In this document: in pieces, positions 40,897 through 49,835 of the stretch
How positions within the stretch are numbered: the first letter of the stretch is position 1
Layout: each line of letters starts with the position of its first letter
NCBI RefSeq assembly: GCF_024752305.1
Contig: NZ_JANTHX010000004.1
Span: 124,001 to 188,000 of the forward strand
DNA length: 64,000 nucleotides
DNA from: Protaetiibacter mangrovi
Lineage (GTDB): Bacteria; Actinomycetota; Actinomycetes; Actinomycetales; Microbacteriaceae
Reading direction: 5' to 3'
Translations under genes and position numbers: made by a program
Notes under the pieces: model-generated
What the model was told of the DNA's origin: nothing
Seen by the model: only the letters and a program-made list of their open reading frames with translations
Databases searched by the model: none

Positions 40897-42249
40897 ATGC
40901 ACCAGCGCACCACCCGAGTCCTCGCGCTCGGCGGGCTCGCCGCGCTCACCCTGAGCCTGACCGCCTGCGGCCCGGCGATCGGCGACGGCGGAGAGGCCGC
41001 CGACTCGTCGAAACTGCAGGCCCCCACCGAGGCCTCGCCGTCCGGTGAGATCACCATCTGGGATCGCGAAGGCGACCTGTTCTCGGTGTTCGACGAGGCG
41101 ATCGCCGCGTTCAACGAGAAGTACCCCGACATCGTCGTGCACCACGAGGCGGTCGACATCGCGGCCAAGCTCCAGAACACGCTCATCACGGGGAGCGACG
41201 TCCCGGACGGCGTCTTCCTCGACGACCAGCTCGTCGCCGGCTACGCCGACCACCTGTGGGACCTGAGCGACGTGCTGGCCCCCTACGCCGACGACATCGC
41301 CCAGCAGAAGCTCGACGTGAACTCCCAGGGCGCCGGGATCTACGGCGTCCCGTTCGACCTCGACCCCGGGCTGCTGTTCTACAACGCGACGGCGCTCGAG
41401 GCGGCCGGAGTCGACGCCTCCTCGATCGAGACCTACGACGACCTGCTCGACGCGGCGCGCGCCTACAAGGCGGCGGTGCCCGACTCCGGTCCGATCCACC
41501 TCGAGCAGAGCCCCTTCCTCGGTCAGCTCCAGCTGGAGATGTACGCGAGTCAGCTCGGCACCGCGATGACCGACGCCGACGGACAGCTCCGACTCGACTC
41601 GCCCGAGTACGAGCAGATCCTGACCTTCCTCGACACCGTCAGCTCGGAGGGTCTCGGCACCCGCGCCGAGTACCTCTCGCCGACCGACGTCGAGACGCTC
41701 GACTCGGGCAAGCAGGTCTTCGTGCCCTGGGCGATCTGGTTCGACTTCGCGCCGCAGCAGCTGCTCGAGAACACCGCGGGCGACTGGCGTGCGATGCCGC
41801 TGCCCGCCTGGACCGACGGCGGCGCCCGGTCGGGCGCGATGGGCGGCTCGTCGTTCATCCTGCCGAAGGACGGCGAGAACTCCCAGCTCGCGTGGCTGTT
41901 CTACGAGTTCCTGATGTTCGACGAGGCCGGCTACTCGACGGTGTGGGGCGCCAACTCGGTCTACCCCGAGGGTCTCAACACGTCCATCCCGAGCTACCTG
42001 CCCGCAGCCGACCCCGCGAAGCCGCTGTTCCAGCCGGTCGACGCGTTCGGCGGTCAGGACCTGTGGGCCGTGGCGACCGAGGCGGGTGCCGAGATCCCGG
42101 GTGGCGTGCCGACGCCGAGCTGGTGGGGGGGCGCCGTCGACTACCTGGGCAACAACATCCAGCTGATGCTCGACGGCTCGCTCACCCCGCAGGAGGTCAT
42201 CGACGACTCGACGGCCGACATCCAGGCGAACCTGATCGACCGGCAGTAG
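40897..42249 (+). CDS. Sugar ABC transporter solute-binding lipoprotein (second locus)
   Basis: A 450-residue cluster B sugar-binding lipoprotein with lipobox LSLTAC (Cys24) followed by a short acidic linker and the mature domain (GEITIWDREGDLF onward). AAAGGAG lies 6 nt before the ATG. It heads an operon of two permeases and a GH2 glycosidase. It is a distant relative of the binding protein at 10014 rather than a copy: both sequences have the family layout but little obvious identity. Confidence 0.92.
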   Translation: MHQRTTRVLALGGLAALTLSLTACGPAIGDGGEAADSSKLQAPTEASPSGEITIWDREGDLFSVFDEAIAAFNEKYPDIVVHHEAVDIAAKLQNTLITGSDVPDGVFLDDQLVAGYADHLWDLSDVLAPYADDIAQQKLDVNSQGAGIYGVPFDLDPGLLFYNATALEAAGVDASSIETYDDLLDAARAYKAAVPDSGPIHLEQSPFLGQLQLEMYASQLGTAMTDADGQLRLDSPEYEQILTFLDTVSSEGLGTRAEYLSPTDVETLDSGKQVFVPWAIWFDFAPQQLLENTAGDWRAMPLPAWTDGGARSGAMGGSSFILPKDGENSQLAWLFYEFLMFDEAGYSTVWGANSVYPEGLNTSIPSYLPAADPAKPLFQPVDAFGGQDLWAVATEAGAEIPGGVPTPSWWGGAVDYLGNNIQLMLDGSLTPQEVIDDSTADIQANLIDRQ

Positions 42250-42292
42250 CCGGCGACGTCATCCGCTGAGAATCATCGAGATCGGGAGTCCC

Positions 42293-43207
42293 GTGACCAC
42301 GACATCGCTTCCCCGCGCGACGCACCCGCGTCGTCGCGGCGCGGGGCTCCCGATCACCCGGCGGCTCGCACCCTACGTCTTCGTCGCCCCCTTCGTCGTC
42401 CTCTTCCTCGCCTTCGGCATCTACCCGATGCTGTTCACGCTGCGGCTGAGCTTCACGAACTGGCACGGGGCGGGGTCGGCGCGGTGGGTCGGCTGGGACA
42501 ACTACACCTACCTGCTCACGAACCCCGCGTTCTGGAACTCGCTCGCCAACTCCGCCGTGCTCTGGCTGCTCATCATCCCCGTGCAGCTCGTCATCGCCCT
42601 GGCGGCGGCGATCCTGCTCGACAACGCCAAGCTGCGGATGCGGGGCTTCTACCGCACCGCGTTCATCGTCCCGTTCGTCACCCCGCTCGTCGCGGTCGCC
42701 CAGATCTGGGTGGTGCTGTTCGACCAGAACTACGGCGCGGTCAACGCGGTGCTCGGAGCGCTCGGGCTGCCCGACATCGCCTGGCTCACCTCGAGCGCCT
42801 GGGCGAAGCCGACCCTCGCGCTGCTGTTCATCTGGAAGACGACGGGCTTCATCATCGTGATCCTGCTCTCCGGTCTGCAGGCGATCGACTCGAGCGTCTA
42901 CGAGGCCGCCGCCCTCGACGGTGCCGGCCGGATGCGCAAGGTGTGGAGCATCACCGTCCCGCTCATCCGCCGCACCCTGATGTTCGCGGTCGTGCTGCAG
43001 ACGCTCGCCGTGTTCCAGATGTTCGCGGAGCCCTTCGTCGTGACGCAGGGCGGCCCCTACTCGTCGACCACGACCGCGGGCCTGTACCTCTACAACCACA
43101 TCACGCGCGGTGATCTCGGCACCGGTGCCGCGAACTCGTTCCTGCTCGTGATCCTCGTGATGGCCCTGTCGCTCGGCATGGTGCGGCTGCTGCGGGCGAA
43201 GGACTGA
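42293..43207 (+). CDS. Sugar ABC transporter permease (MalF type, second locus)
   Basis: A 304-residue permease with six predicted helices after a basic N-terminal tail. The ATPase-docking EAA motif is EAAALDGAGRMRKVWSITVP. The start is a GTG at 42293 with GGGAG shortly upstream. It is followed 2 bp later by the partner permease. No ATPase gene accompanies the pair. Confidence 0.92.
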   Translation: MTTTSLPRATHPRRRGAGLPITRRLAPYVFVAPFVVLFLAFGIYPMLFTLRLSFTNWHGAGSARWVGWDNYTYLLTNPAFWNSLANSAVLWLLIIPVQLVIALAAAILLDNAKLRMRGFYRTAFIVPFVTPLVAVAQIWVVLFDQNYGAVNAVLGALGLPDIAWLTSSAWAKPTLALLFIWKTTGFIIVILLSGLQAIDSSVYEAAALDGAGRMRKVWSITVPLIRRTLMFAVVLQTLAVFQMFAEPFVVTQGGPYSSTTTAGLYLYNHITRGDLGTGAANSFLLVILVMALSLGMVRLLRAKD

Positions 43208-43209
43208 TC

Positions 43210-44079
43210 ATGACCCTCTCCACCCAGGCCGGTGAGCGCCGGCGCCGGCACCTCGGTTCGCACGCCTTCCTCGTCGTGCTCGCCGTCGCCTTCCTCGCGC
43301 CGGTCGTCTGGGCCGTGCTCTCGGCCTTCAAGCCCGCGAACGACATCATCCGCCACCCGCTCGAGTTCGACCCGAGCACCTTCGGCCTGCAGAACTTCGT
43401 CGGCATGTTCCAGGACGTGCCGATCGCGCACGGGTTCCTCAACACGGCCATCGTGCTGCTCGTGAAGGGGTCCATCACCCTGTTCTGCGCGCCGCTGGCG
43501 GCCTACGCGTTCGCGAAGTACGACTTCCGCGGGAAGAGCCTGCTGTTCGGCACGGTGCTGATCACGCTCATGCTGCCGACGATCGTGCTCATCATCCCGC
43601 TGCTCCTGGAGATGAAGGAGCTCGGCTGGGTGAACACCTATCAGGCGCTCATCCTCCCCGGGGCCGTCGACGCCTTCGCGATCTTCTGGATGCGGCAGGT
43701 GATCGCCGCGGTGCCGGACGAGCTGCTCGACGCGGCCCGCGTCGACGGCTGCGGCGAGTTCGGTCTCTACTGGCGCATCGTCGTGCCGATCATCCGCCCC
43801 GGACTCGCCGGCCTCGCGGTGCTGACCGTCATGAACATCTACAACGACTTCGTGTGGCCGGTCGTGGTCGCGAGCTCGGAGCGGATGGCCACGCTGCAGG
43901 TCGTGCTGTCGACCCTCGCGTCCACGATCTCGGGCAACAAGATCGGCGCCGACTACGCGACCGTCACCGGCGAGCTGCTCGCCGCGAGCACCGTGGCGCT
44001 CGTGCCGCTGCTCGTCATCTTCTTCCTCCTTCAGAAGCACTTCATCAACGGCATCCTCGCCGGAAGCGTGAAGGGCTGA
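43210..44079 (+). CDS. Sugar ABC transporter permease (MalG type, second locus)
   Basis: A 289-residue permease with six predicted helices. The EAA-type docking loop is DAARVDGCGEFGLYWRIVVP. The C terminus QKHFINGILAGSVKG is the usual end of MalG-type subunits. It begins with ATG 2 bp after the MalF-type gene and lies 18 bp before the glycosidase, consistent with a single transcript from the operator-controlled promoter. Confidence 0.92.
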   Translation: MTLSTQAGERRRRHLGSHAFLVVLAVAFLAPVVWAVLSAFKPANDIIRHPLEFDPSTFGLQNFVGMFQDVPIAHGFLNTAIVLLVKGSITLFCAPLAAYAFAKYDFRGKSLLFGTVLITLMLPTIVLIIPLLLEMKELGWVNTYQALILPGAVDAFAIFWMRQVIAAVPDELLDAARVDGCGEFGLYWRIVVPIIRPGLAGLAVLTVMNIYNDFVWPVVVASSERMATLQVVLSTLASTISGNKIGADYATVTGELLAASTVALVPLLVIFFLLQKHFINGILAGSVKG

Positions 44080-44097
44080 GCAATGGAAAGGCCACGC

Positions 44098-46062
44098 ATG
44101 ACCGTCCCCAAGTCCGAGTACCCGCGCCCCGACCGCGATCGTTCCGATCGGTGGCTCAGCCTCAACGGCGAGTGGGACTTCGAGACGGATGACGGGGCGA
44201 CCCGCATCACCGTGCCGTTCGCCTGGGAGACGCCCGCGTCGGGCGTGCAGCGCACCTGGCTGGAGCGCGGCGTCTACCGGCGGGAGATCCCGGCGACCGA
44301 CTGGCCGCGCACCTACCTGTGCTTCGGCGGCGTGCACCATCGCGCGCGCGTGAGCATCGACGGGGAGCCCGTCGGCGAGCACGTGGGCGGCAGCGTGCCG
44401 TTCGAGTTCGAGATCACGGGACGTTCCGGCGAGCTCGTCGTCGAGGTCGAGGCGCCCGCCGACAAGCGCGAGATCGTGCACGGCAAGCAGCGCTCGATCC
44501 CGCGGGACGACTACGACGGCGTCTCGTTCACGCCCACCTCGGGCATCTGGCAGTCGGTGTGGCTCGAGGGGCGCGGACGGGAGGAGATCCGCTCCGTCGT
44601 CGTGCGCGGCGACTCGCTCACCGGCTTCGACGTCACCGGCACCGCGGATGCCGGGGAGATCCGCATCGACGGCGTGCCGTTCGAGGTGGTCGAGGGCGCC
44701 TTCGCCGCCCGGATCGACGTCGTCGAGCCCCGGCTCTGGTCGCCCTCCGACCCGCATCTCTACGAGCTCGAGGTGGCGACGGCCGACGACCGCGTGGTCG
44801 TCACCGCGGGTCTGCGCCGCATCGAGGCGCGAGGGGAGCGCCTGTACCTCAACGGCGAACGGCTCTATCTGCGCGGAGTGCTCGATCAGGGGTACTGGCC
44901 CGAGAGCGGCCTGACCGCCCCGAGCGAGGAGGCGCTCGTGCGCGACCTCGAGCTGGCGCGGGAGCTCGGCTTCACGATGGTCCGCAAGCACATCAAGCTC
45001 GAGGAGCCCCGCTGGCTGCACCACGCCGACCGGATGGGGATGCTCGTGTGGGCGGAGCCGCCGGCACCGAGTCGCTGGACCCCGGCGTCCGCCGAGGCGT
45101 TCCTCGCCCAGCTCCCCGCGATGGTGGAGCGCGACGGCAACCATCCCTCGATCGTCATCTGGGGTCTCTACAACGAGGAGTGGGGGCTCGACTGGGACAT
45201 CACGGGGAGCCCCGAGCGTGCGGCGGCGGCCGTCGACGCCTACGAGGCGATGCGCGCCCTCGACGACACCCGCCCGATCGTGGAGAACTCGGGCTGGAAC
45301 CACGTGCGCAGCGATCTCGTCGACTGGCACTACTACGACGAGGATCCGGCGTCGTGGGCGCGCAACCTCGCCGAGCTCGCCGCCGGTCGACGGGACGACT
45401 GGCCCGTGAAGCTCGGTCCCGACTTCGTGGTCGACAAGAGCCTGTACGGCTCGCCCGAGTTCCCCCGCGCCGGCGTGCCGATCGTCAACAGCGAGTACGG
45501 GGCGGGGTTCACGAGCCTCGAGCGCGCCTGGCACTCGCGCTGGCAGACCCAGGAGCTGCGACGGCACGACCGCTTCGCCGGATACGTGTACACCGAGCTG
45601 ACCGACGTCGAGCACGAGATGGCCGGCGTGGTCGACGTCGACCGTCGGGCGAAGGACGCCGGAGGGCTGGACTACGCGCGGATGCACGCGGAGACGGTGC
45701 TCGTGGTCGACCTGGTGCCCGCGCACGCCGGAGCCGACATCCCCGTGCCCGACGGCCCCGTCGAGCTCGGCCTGCACGTCTCCCACCACGGCCGCGAGCC
45801 GCTGCACGGGGTCGTGCACGCCGCCTGGGGTCTCGCCGGTTCGACATCCGTCGGGAGCGGGAGCCCCGCGGCGAGCGCACAGCTCGACCCCGTGACGCCC
45901 TTCGAGTTGAGCGCGGCGGTGACGCTCCGCGTGCCGCCGCCGCCGGCTGCCGCCCGCCTGCATCTCTGGGTCGTCGACGCAGGGGGCGCCACGTGCGCAT
46001 CCACCTTCGTCGACGCCGCCCCCGTCGAGACCCCGAACCGCCGGGGGGCTCGCTCGGCCTGA
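44098..46062 (+). CDS. GH2 glycoside hydrolase (beta-galactosidase/beta-glucuronidase group)
   Basis: A 654-residue cytoplasmic GH2 enzyme. It has an N-terminal jelly-roll sugar-binding domain (LSLNGEWDFET), an Ig-like domain and a TIM barrel. Glu360 in YNEEWGLDW is the predicted acid/base and Glu466 in NSEYGAGFT the predicted nucleophile. The size is closer to beta-glucuronidases than to LacZ, and the exact substrate cannot be read from the sequence. I chose the ATG at 44098 because GGAAAGG lies 6 nt upstream; an ATG at 44083 is also in frame. It is the last gene of the second sugar locus. Confidence 0.88.
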   Translation: MTVPKSEYPRPDRDRSDRWLSLNGEWDFETDDGATRITVPFAWETPASGVQRTWLERGVYRREIPATDWPRTYLCFGGVHHRARVSIDGEPVGEHVGGSVPFEFEITGRSGELVVEVEAPADKREIVHGKQRSIPRDDYDGVSFTPTSGIWQSVWLEGRGREEIRSVVVRGDSLTGFDVTGTADAGEIRIDGVPFEVVEGAFAARIDVVEPRLWSPSDPHLYELEVATADDRVVVTAGLRRIEARGERLYLNGERLYLRGVLDQGYWPESGLTAPSEEALVRDLELARELGFTMVRKHIKLEEPRWLHHADRMGMLVWAEPPAPSRWTPASAEAFLAQLPAMVERDGNHPSIVIWGLYNEEWGLDWDITGSPERAAAAVDAYEAMRALDDTRPIVENSGWNHVRSDLVDWHYYDEDPASWARNLAELAAGRRDDWPVKLGPDFVVDKSLYGSPEFPRAGVPIVNSEYGAGFTSLERAWHSRWQTQELRRHDRFAGYVYTELTDVEHEMAGVVDVDRRAKDAGGLDYARMHAETVLVVDLVPAHAGADIPVPDGPVELGLHVSHHGREPLHGVVHAAWGLAGSTSVGSGSPAASAQLDPVTPFELSAAVTLRVPPPPAAARLHLWVVDAGGATCASTFVDAAPVETPNRRGARSA

Positions 46063-46115
46063 GCCGTGGCGCGCGCCGGTCCCGCCAACGTCCGGTGCGC
46101 GCCACTCCCCATCCT

Positions 46116-46146
46116 CTTGACAGTTTTATTTGTCAAGTCGTACGGT
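46116..46146 (+). promoter_or_regulatory. Promoter with palindromic operator over the -35
   Basis: CTTGACA and TGTCAAG (46116-46122 and 46131-46137) form a 22-bp palindrome whose left half contains a consensus TTGACA -35. An 18-bp spacer leads to TACGGT (46141-46146), which ends 7 nt before the ATG at 46154. The gene is therefore leaderless and a protein on the palindrome would block the polymerase. Confidence 0.65.
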
Positions 46147-46153
46147 GGGCGAC

Positions 46154-46726
46154 ATGGACGACGTTCAGGTGCTGACCGACCGGGCCGCGGTCGAGTCGGC
46201 CCTCGATCCGATCCGTGCGGCGATCCTCGACGCCCTCGACGAACCGGCGTCGGCGTCCGCCGTCGCGAGCGCGGTCGGACTCACGCGCCAGAAGGCCAAC
46301 TACCACCTGCGGGCACTCGAGGCCCACGGTCTGGTCGAGGAGGCCGAGACCCGGAGCTGGGGCGGCATCGTCGAACGCCTCATGCGCCGCACCGCCCGAC
46401 GCCTCGTGGTGGCCCCCGAGCTGCTGCAGGGCGAGGTCGCCGACCCGGAGCAGATCGCCGATCGTCTCTCGATCGCCTATCTCATCGCCCTGGGCGCGCG
46501 GACCGTCTCGGAGGGCGGGGTCGTCGCGCGCGCCGCGGCCGACGGCGCCCGCGTGCCCACCTTGGCACTCGACGCGGTGATCGGGTTCGCCTCCGCCGAG
46601 GACCGGGCGGCGTTCTCCGCCGAACTGCAGTCCGCGATCGCCGCGTTGGTCGCCCGCTACCACCACGACGACGGCCGGCCGCATCGGCTGGCCGTCTCGT
46701 CCTATCCGCGGCCCCGGGAGGTCTGA
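46154..46726 (+). CDS. ArsR-like winged-helix regulator
   Basis: A 190-residue regulator. The N-terminal 80 residues form a winged helix of the ArsR/HTH_20 type (LDPIRAAILDALDEPASASA then LTRQKANYHLRALEAHGLV). The C-terminal half contains no domain I recognise and probably binds an effector. The leaderless promoter rules out an ATG at 46130. It overlaps the SRPBCC gene by 3 nt. Autoregulation through the TTGACA palindrome is likely, since it lies immediately upstream. Confidence 0.85.
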   Translation: MDDVQVLTDRAAVESALDPIRAAILDALDEPASASAVASAVGLTRQKANYHLRALEAHGLVEEAETRSWGGIVERLMRRTARRLVVAPELLQGEVADPEQIADRLSIAYLIALGARTVSEGGVVARAAADGARVPTLALDAVIGFASAEDRAAFSAELQSAIAALVARYHHDDGRPHRLAVSSYPRPREV

Positions 46727-47259
46727 TGGAGCACGACGACGGAACCGCCGAGGCCGAGTACCGCAGCGAACGCAGCTATCGCGTGCCGGCCACGCCGGAG
46801 CAGGTGTGGGAGGCCATCGCCACCGCGCACGGCGTCTCCTCGTGGATGGTGCCGACCCGTCTCGACCCCCGGGTGGGCGGCGAGGTCTCGTTCGACCTCG
46901 GCGGGTTCACGAGCACCGGCGTCGTCACCCACTGCACGCCGCCCACGCGATTCGCCTACCGGGAGCCCTGGCCGCTCGGGGATCGCGTCGAGGACATCCC
47001 GCCGGGGATGCTCGCGTGGCTCGCGAGCATCGGCGTCCCCCTCGACCGGGTCGCCGAGACCCTGCCCCGCGTCGGACCGGTCGCGACCGAGTTCCTCGTC
47101 GAGGCCGCATCCGGGGGGAGCTGCGTCATCCGGATCGTCACGAGCTCCTACGGCACCGGCGCGGACTGGGAGCGCGAGTTCTTCGACGAGATGGTCGGCA
47201 GCACCGTGCCGATCTGGGACCGGCTCGCCGCCCACCTCTCCGCGGAGACGGCGCGATGA
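46726..47259 (+). CDS. SRPBCC (AHSA1-type) domain protein
   Basis: A 177-residue START-like protein: ERSYRVPATPEQVWEAIAT, then VSSWMVPTRLDPRVGGEVSFDL, with the terminal helix near EREFFDEMVGSTVPIWDRL. Members bind hydrophobic ligands or act as aromatase/cyclase-like or Hsp90-activator-like proteins. In actinobacteria SRPBCC genes are often coupled to an ArsR-type regulator, exactly as here. Start and stop overlap both neighbours by 3-4 nt, so the three genes are co-translated. Confidence 0.85.
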   Translation: MEHDDGTAEAEYRSERSYRVPATPEQVWEAIATAHGVSSWMVPTRLDPRVGGEVSFDLGGFTSTGVVTHCTPPTRFAYREPWPLGDRVEDIPPGMLAWLASIGVPLDRVAETLPRVGPVATEFLVEAASGGSCVIRIVTSSYGTGADWEREFFDEMVGSTVPIWDRLAAHLSAETAR

Positions 47260-47879
47260 ACCGCCGGATCACGGTGACCCCGATCCGGGTCGCCGAGCTC
47301 CTCGGCGTGGACGACGGCATGCCGGTCTACGTGCACCTGATCGAGCATCCGGATGCGCGGGTGCTGGTCGACACCGGGCTCACCCGCCTGCACCCCGCCC
47401 TGGCCGACCTCGACCCGCGGATCCTGCCGCGCGACCCGCGGATGACCGAGCGCATCGACCTCGTCGTCAACACGCACCTGCACGCCGACCACTGCGGCGG
47501 CAACCACCTCTTCGACGGCGTGCCGATCCATGTGCAGCGCCGCGAGCTCGACGACGCGCGGACGCGCTCCGAGTACACGATCCCCGAGTGGGTGGATCCG
47601 CCCGGCGCGCCGGTGCGGTACGTGCCGGTGGACGGCGAGCGCGAGCTGCTGCCCGGCGTCCGGCTGCTGCCCGCTCCCGGCCACACGGCGGGGTCGCAGA
47701 TCGTCGTCATCGAGAACGGCGCGCATCCGGAGCTGATCGTCGGCGACACCGCGGTCTGGTCCGGAGAGCTCGACGAGCCGACCACGGAGGGGCAGCGCCT
47801 CGTGCGCTCGCTCGACCCCGCGCGCGTCTGGATGTCGCACGCCCACGAGGCGTGGCGCCCGTCGGCGCCCCGCGACTGA
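47256..47879 (+). CDS. Metallo-beta-lactamase-fold hydrolase (lactonase-like)
   Basis: A 207-residue MBL-fold enzyme. The zinc motif HLHADH is at residues 74-79 in NTHLHADHCGGNHLFDGVP. Later ligands are the His in LLPAPGHTAGS and the Asp in VGDTAVW. The layout and the opening (VYVHLIEHPDARVLVDTG) resemble N-acyl-homoserine lactonases, but many MBL hydrolases share it, so the substrate is open. It is the third gene of the regulator/SRPBCC operon and converges on radA with a 9-bp gap. Confidence 0.85.
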   Translation: MNRRITVTPIRVAELLGVDDGMPVYVHLIEHPDARVLVDTGLTRLHPALADLDPRILPRDPRMTERIDLVVNTHLHADHCGGNHLFDGVPIHVQRRELDDARTRSEYTIPEWVDPPGAPVRYVPVDGERELLPGVRLLPAPGHTAGSQIVVIENGAHPELIVGDTAVWSGELDEPTTEGQRLVRSLDPARVWMSHAHEAWRPSAPRD

Positions 47880-47888
47880 CGCGCCGGC

Positions 47889-49241
47889 TCAGAACGCGGG
47901 CGCCTCGACCCGCTCGAGCCCGGGAGCGGAGAACGCGAGCGACTCGGCCGTCTGCAGCGAGCCCACCTCGGCGTCGATGATGGTGCGGTAGCCGAGGCGT
48001 GCGCCCTCGGCCGAGCGCTGGCGGCCGCCGGCGACCGGGCGCACCTCGCCCGCGAGGCTGATCTCGCCGATCGCGGCGAGGGTGCGGGGCAGCGGGGTGT
48101 CCTTCACGGCGGACGCGATGGCCAGGGCGATCGCGAGGTCGGCGGCCGGTTCGGCGAGGCGGATGCCGCCCACGGTCGACACGTAGACGTCGGACTGGGC
48201 GAGCTGGGTGAGACGGCAGCGCTTCTCGAGCACGGCGAGCAGCATCGCGACCCGGGCGCCGTCGACTCCGCTGACCACGCGCCGCGGGTTGGGTGCGCTC
48301 GTGCCGACGACGAGCGCCTGCACCTCGACGGGCAGTGCGCGGCGCCCCTCGAGCGCCACGGTGACGCAGGTGCCGGCGACCGGGGTCGCGGAGCGCGAGA
48401 GGAAGAGACCCGAGGGATCGGGCACCTCGGCGATGCCGTCGCCCGTCATCTCGAAGCAGCCCGCCTCGTCGGTGGGGCCGAAGCGGTTCTTGAGCGCCCG
48501 CACGAAGCGCAGCGCCGTCTGGCGGTCGCCGTCGAAGCTCAGCACGACGTCGACCAGGTGCTCGAGCACCCGCGGACCGGCGATCGAGCCGTCTTTCGTG
48601 ACGTGGCCGACGAGCAGCAGCGGGATGCCGCGCTCCTTGGCCACCCGGATGAGCGTGCCCGCGACCTCGCGCACCTGCGCCGGCTGGCCGGGCGCGCCAT
48701 CCGACTGGGCGGACGCGATCGTCTGCACCGAGTCGATGACGAGCAGGCCCGGACGGACCGCGTCGACGTGGCCGAGCACCGTGGCGAGGTCGGTCTCGGA
48801 GGCGAGGTACAGCTCGTCGTCGAGCGCGCCCGTGCGCTCGGCGCGCAGGCGCACCTGACCGGCCGACTCCTCACCCGACACGTACAGCACGCGCGCGCCG
48901 CGGCGGGCGACCCGCGCGGCGACCTCGAGCAGCAGCGTCGACTTGCCGACGCCCGGTTCGCCCGACACGAGCACCGCGGCCCCGGGCACGAGGCCGCCGC
49001 CGAGCACGCGGTCGAACTCGCCGATGCCCGTGGGGCGGTGGGTGGCGTCGTCGACGACGTGCGCCGTGATGGGCTTCGCGGCCCGTGCGGCCGGCACGGA
49101 TGCCGGAGCGACGGACGTGGTCGGGGCGCCGCGCTCGACGATCGACCCCCACGCCTGGCACTCGGGGCATCGGCCGAACCACTTGGCACCCGTCCACCCG
49201 CACTCCGCGCAGGAGAAGCCGGGAGCTGCGGGACGGGCCAT
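47889..49241 (-). CDS. radA: DNA repair/recombination protein RadA
   Basis: A 450-residue RecA-related helicase that drives branch migration in homologous recombination. Features in order: N-terminal zinc finger (CAECGWTGAKWFGRCPEC), Walker A GEPGVGKST, the RadA-specific KNRFG motif, and a C-terminal Lon-protease-like domain lacking protease function (DLAIALAIASAVKDTPLP). The length is standard. The start is supported by a leaderless promoter at 49248-49253. Confidence 0.96.
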   Translation of the reverse strand: MARPAAPGFSCAECGWTGAKWFGRCPECQAWGSIVERGAPTTSVAPASVPAARAAKPITAHVVDDATHRPTGIGEFDRVLGGGLVPGAAVLVSGEPGVGKSTLLLEVAARVARRGARVLYVSGEESAGQVRLRAERTGALDDELYLASETDLATVLGHVDAVRPGLLVIDSVQTIASAQSDGAPGQPAQVREVAGTLIRVAKERGIPLLLVGHVTKDGSIAGPRVLEHLVDVVLSFDGDRQTALRFVRALKNRFGPTDEAGCFEMTGDGIAEVPDPSGLFLSRSATPVAGTCVTVALEGRRALPVEVQALVVGTSAPNPRRVVSGVDGARVAMLLAVLEKRCRLTQLAQSDVYVSTVGGIRLAEPAADLAIALAIASAVKDTPLPRTLAAIGEISLAGEVRPVAGGRQRSAEGARLGYRTIIDAEVGSLQTAESLAFSAPGLERVEAPAF

Positions 49242-49247
49242 GCCGTC

Positions 49248-49253
49248 AGCCTA
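49248..49253 (-). promoter_or_regulatory. Leaderless -10 element of radA
   Basis: On the minus strand TAGGCT ends 6 nt before the ATG at 49241. Confidence 0.5.
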
Positions 49254-49277
49254 GGCGCGACCGGTGACGGTGGCCCG

Positions 49278-49622
49278 TCAGACGTAGAGGTTCCAGGCGA
49301 GGCCGACCGCCGTCACGGCGAGGGCCGCGAAGCCGAGCCAGCCGGCGGCGAGCACGGGGCGCTCGTCGCGCCAGCCGAGCACCGACTCCTCGTCGGGGGC
49401 GGGCGACTCGACGAGACGCTGGGCGGCGACGAGCGAGTGGGAGCGACCGATGCGGGTGCCCCGCTCGTCGGCGGTCTCGAAGCCACCGTCGACGAACTCG
49501 ACGGTGCCGAGGAACTCCCCGTCGCGTGTGCCGGCCCAGAGGCCTTCGGCGACGGAGGCCCAGCGGATGCCGGATGCGACGGGAGCGGGGGCGGGGGTCG
49601 CGGGGGTGAGCGTGGTGGTCAT
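49278..49622 (-). CDS. Small protein with C-terminal membrane anchor
   Basis: A 114-residue protein: a Thr/Pro/Ala-rich start, a soluble region with a short beta-hairpin pattern (LWAGTRDGEFLGTVEFVDGGFETADERG), and one C-terminal hydrophobic helix (WLGFAALAVTAVGLAWNLYV). GAGAGGA lies before the ATG at 49622. The tail-anchored layout suggests it faces the cytoplasm. No family was recognised. The upstream 213-bp gap to 49836 has an inverted pair GCTATC/GATAGC (49726-49731, 49757-49762) and a candidate -10 TACCGT (49784-49789) for the export operon, but no gene. Confidence 0.65.
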   Translation of the reverse strand: MTTTLTPATPAPAPVASGIRWASVAEGLWAGTRDGEFLGTVEFVDGGFETADERGTRIGRSHSLVAAQRLVESPAPDEESVLGWRDERPVLAAGWLGFAALAVTAVGLAWNLYV

Positions 49623-49835
49623 GGTGCCGGTCCTCTCGTGGTGAACGGGCTGTGCTCCCCATCCTGCTCGCCGCCGCCGACGCGACCAAAGAACGCCGGG
49701 GGGCTTGCGGGTGAACGCGCGGGGTGCTATCCGTTCCCAGCCTCCCCATAGCAAGCGATAGCGAACCGTCCATCCGGCCTCCCTACCGTCGGCCCTGCGA
49801 CCCGGCGCGCCCGCGGGGGTCAGAGAGGCAGAGCG

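Noticed and set aside
46130-46132. Upstream in-frame start of the ArsR-like gene at 46130
   Set aside because: It sits between the -35 and -10 elements and cannot be in the transcript from that promoter.
47256-47879. Naming the metallo-beta-lactamase-fold protein as AiiA
   Set aside because: HLHADH and the general layout are shared by many MBL hydrolases, and nothing else in the window points to homoserine lactones.
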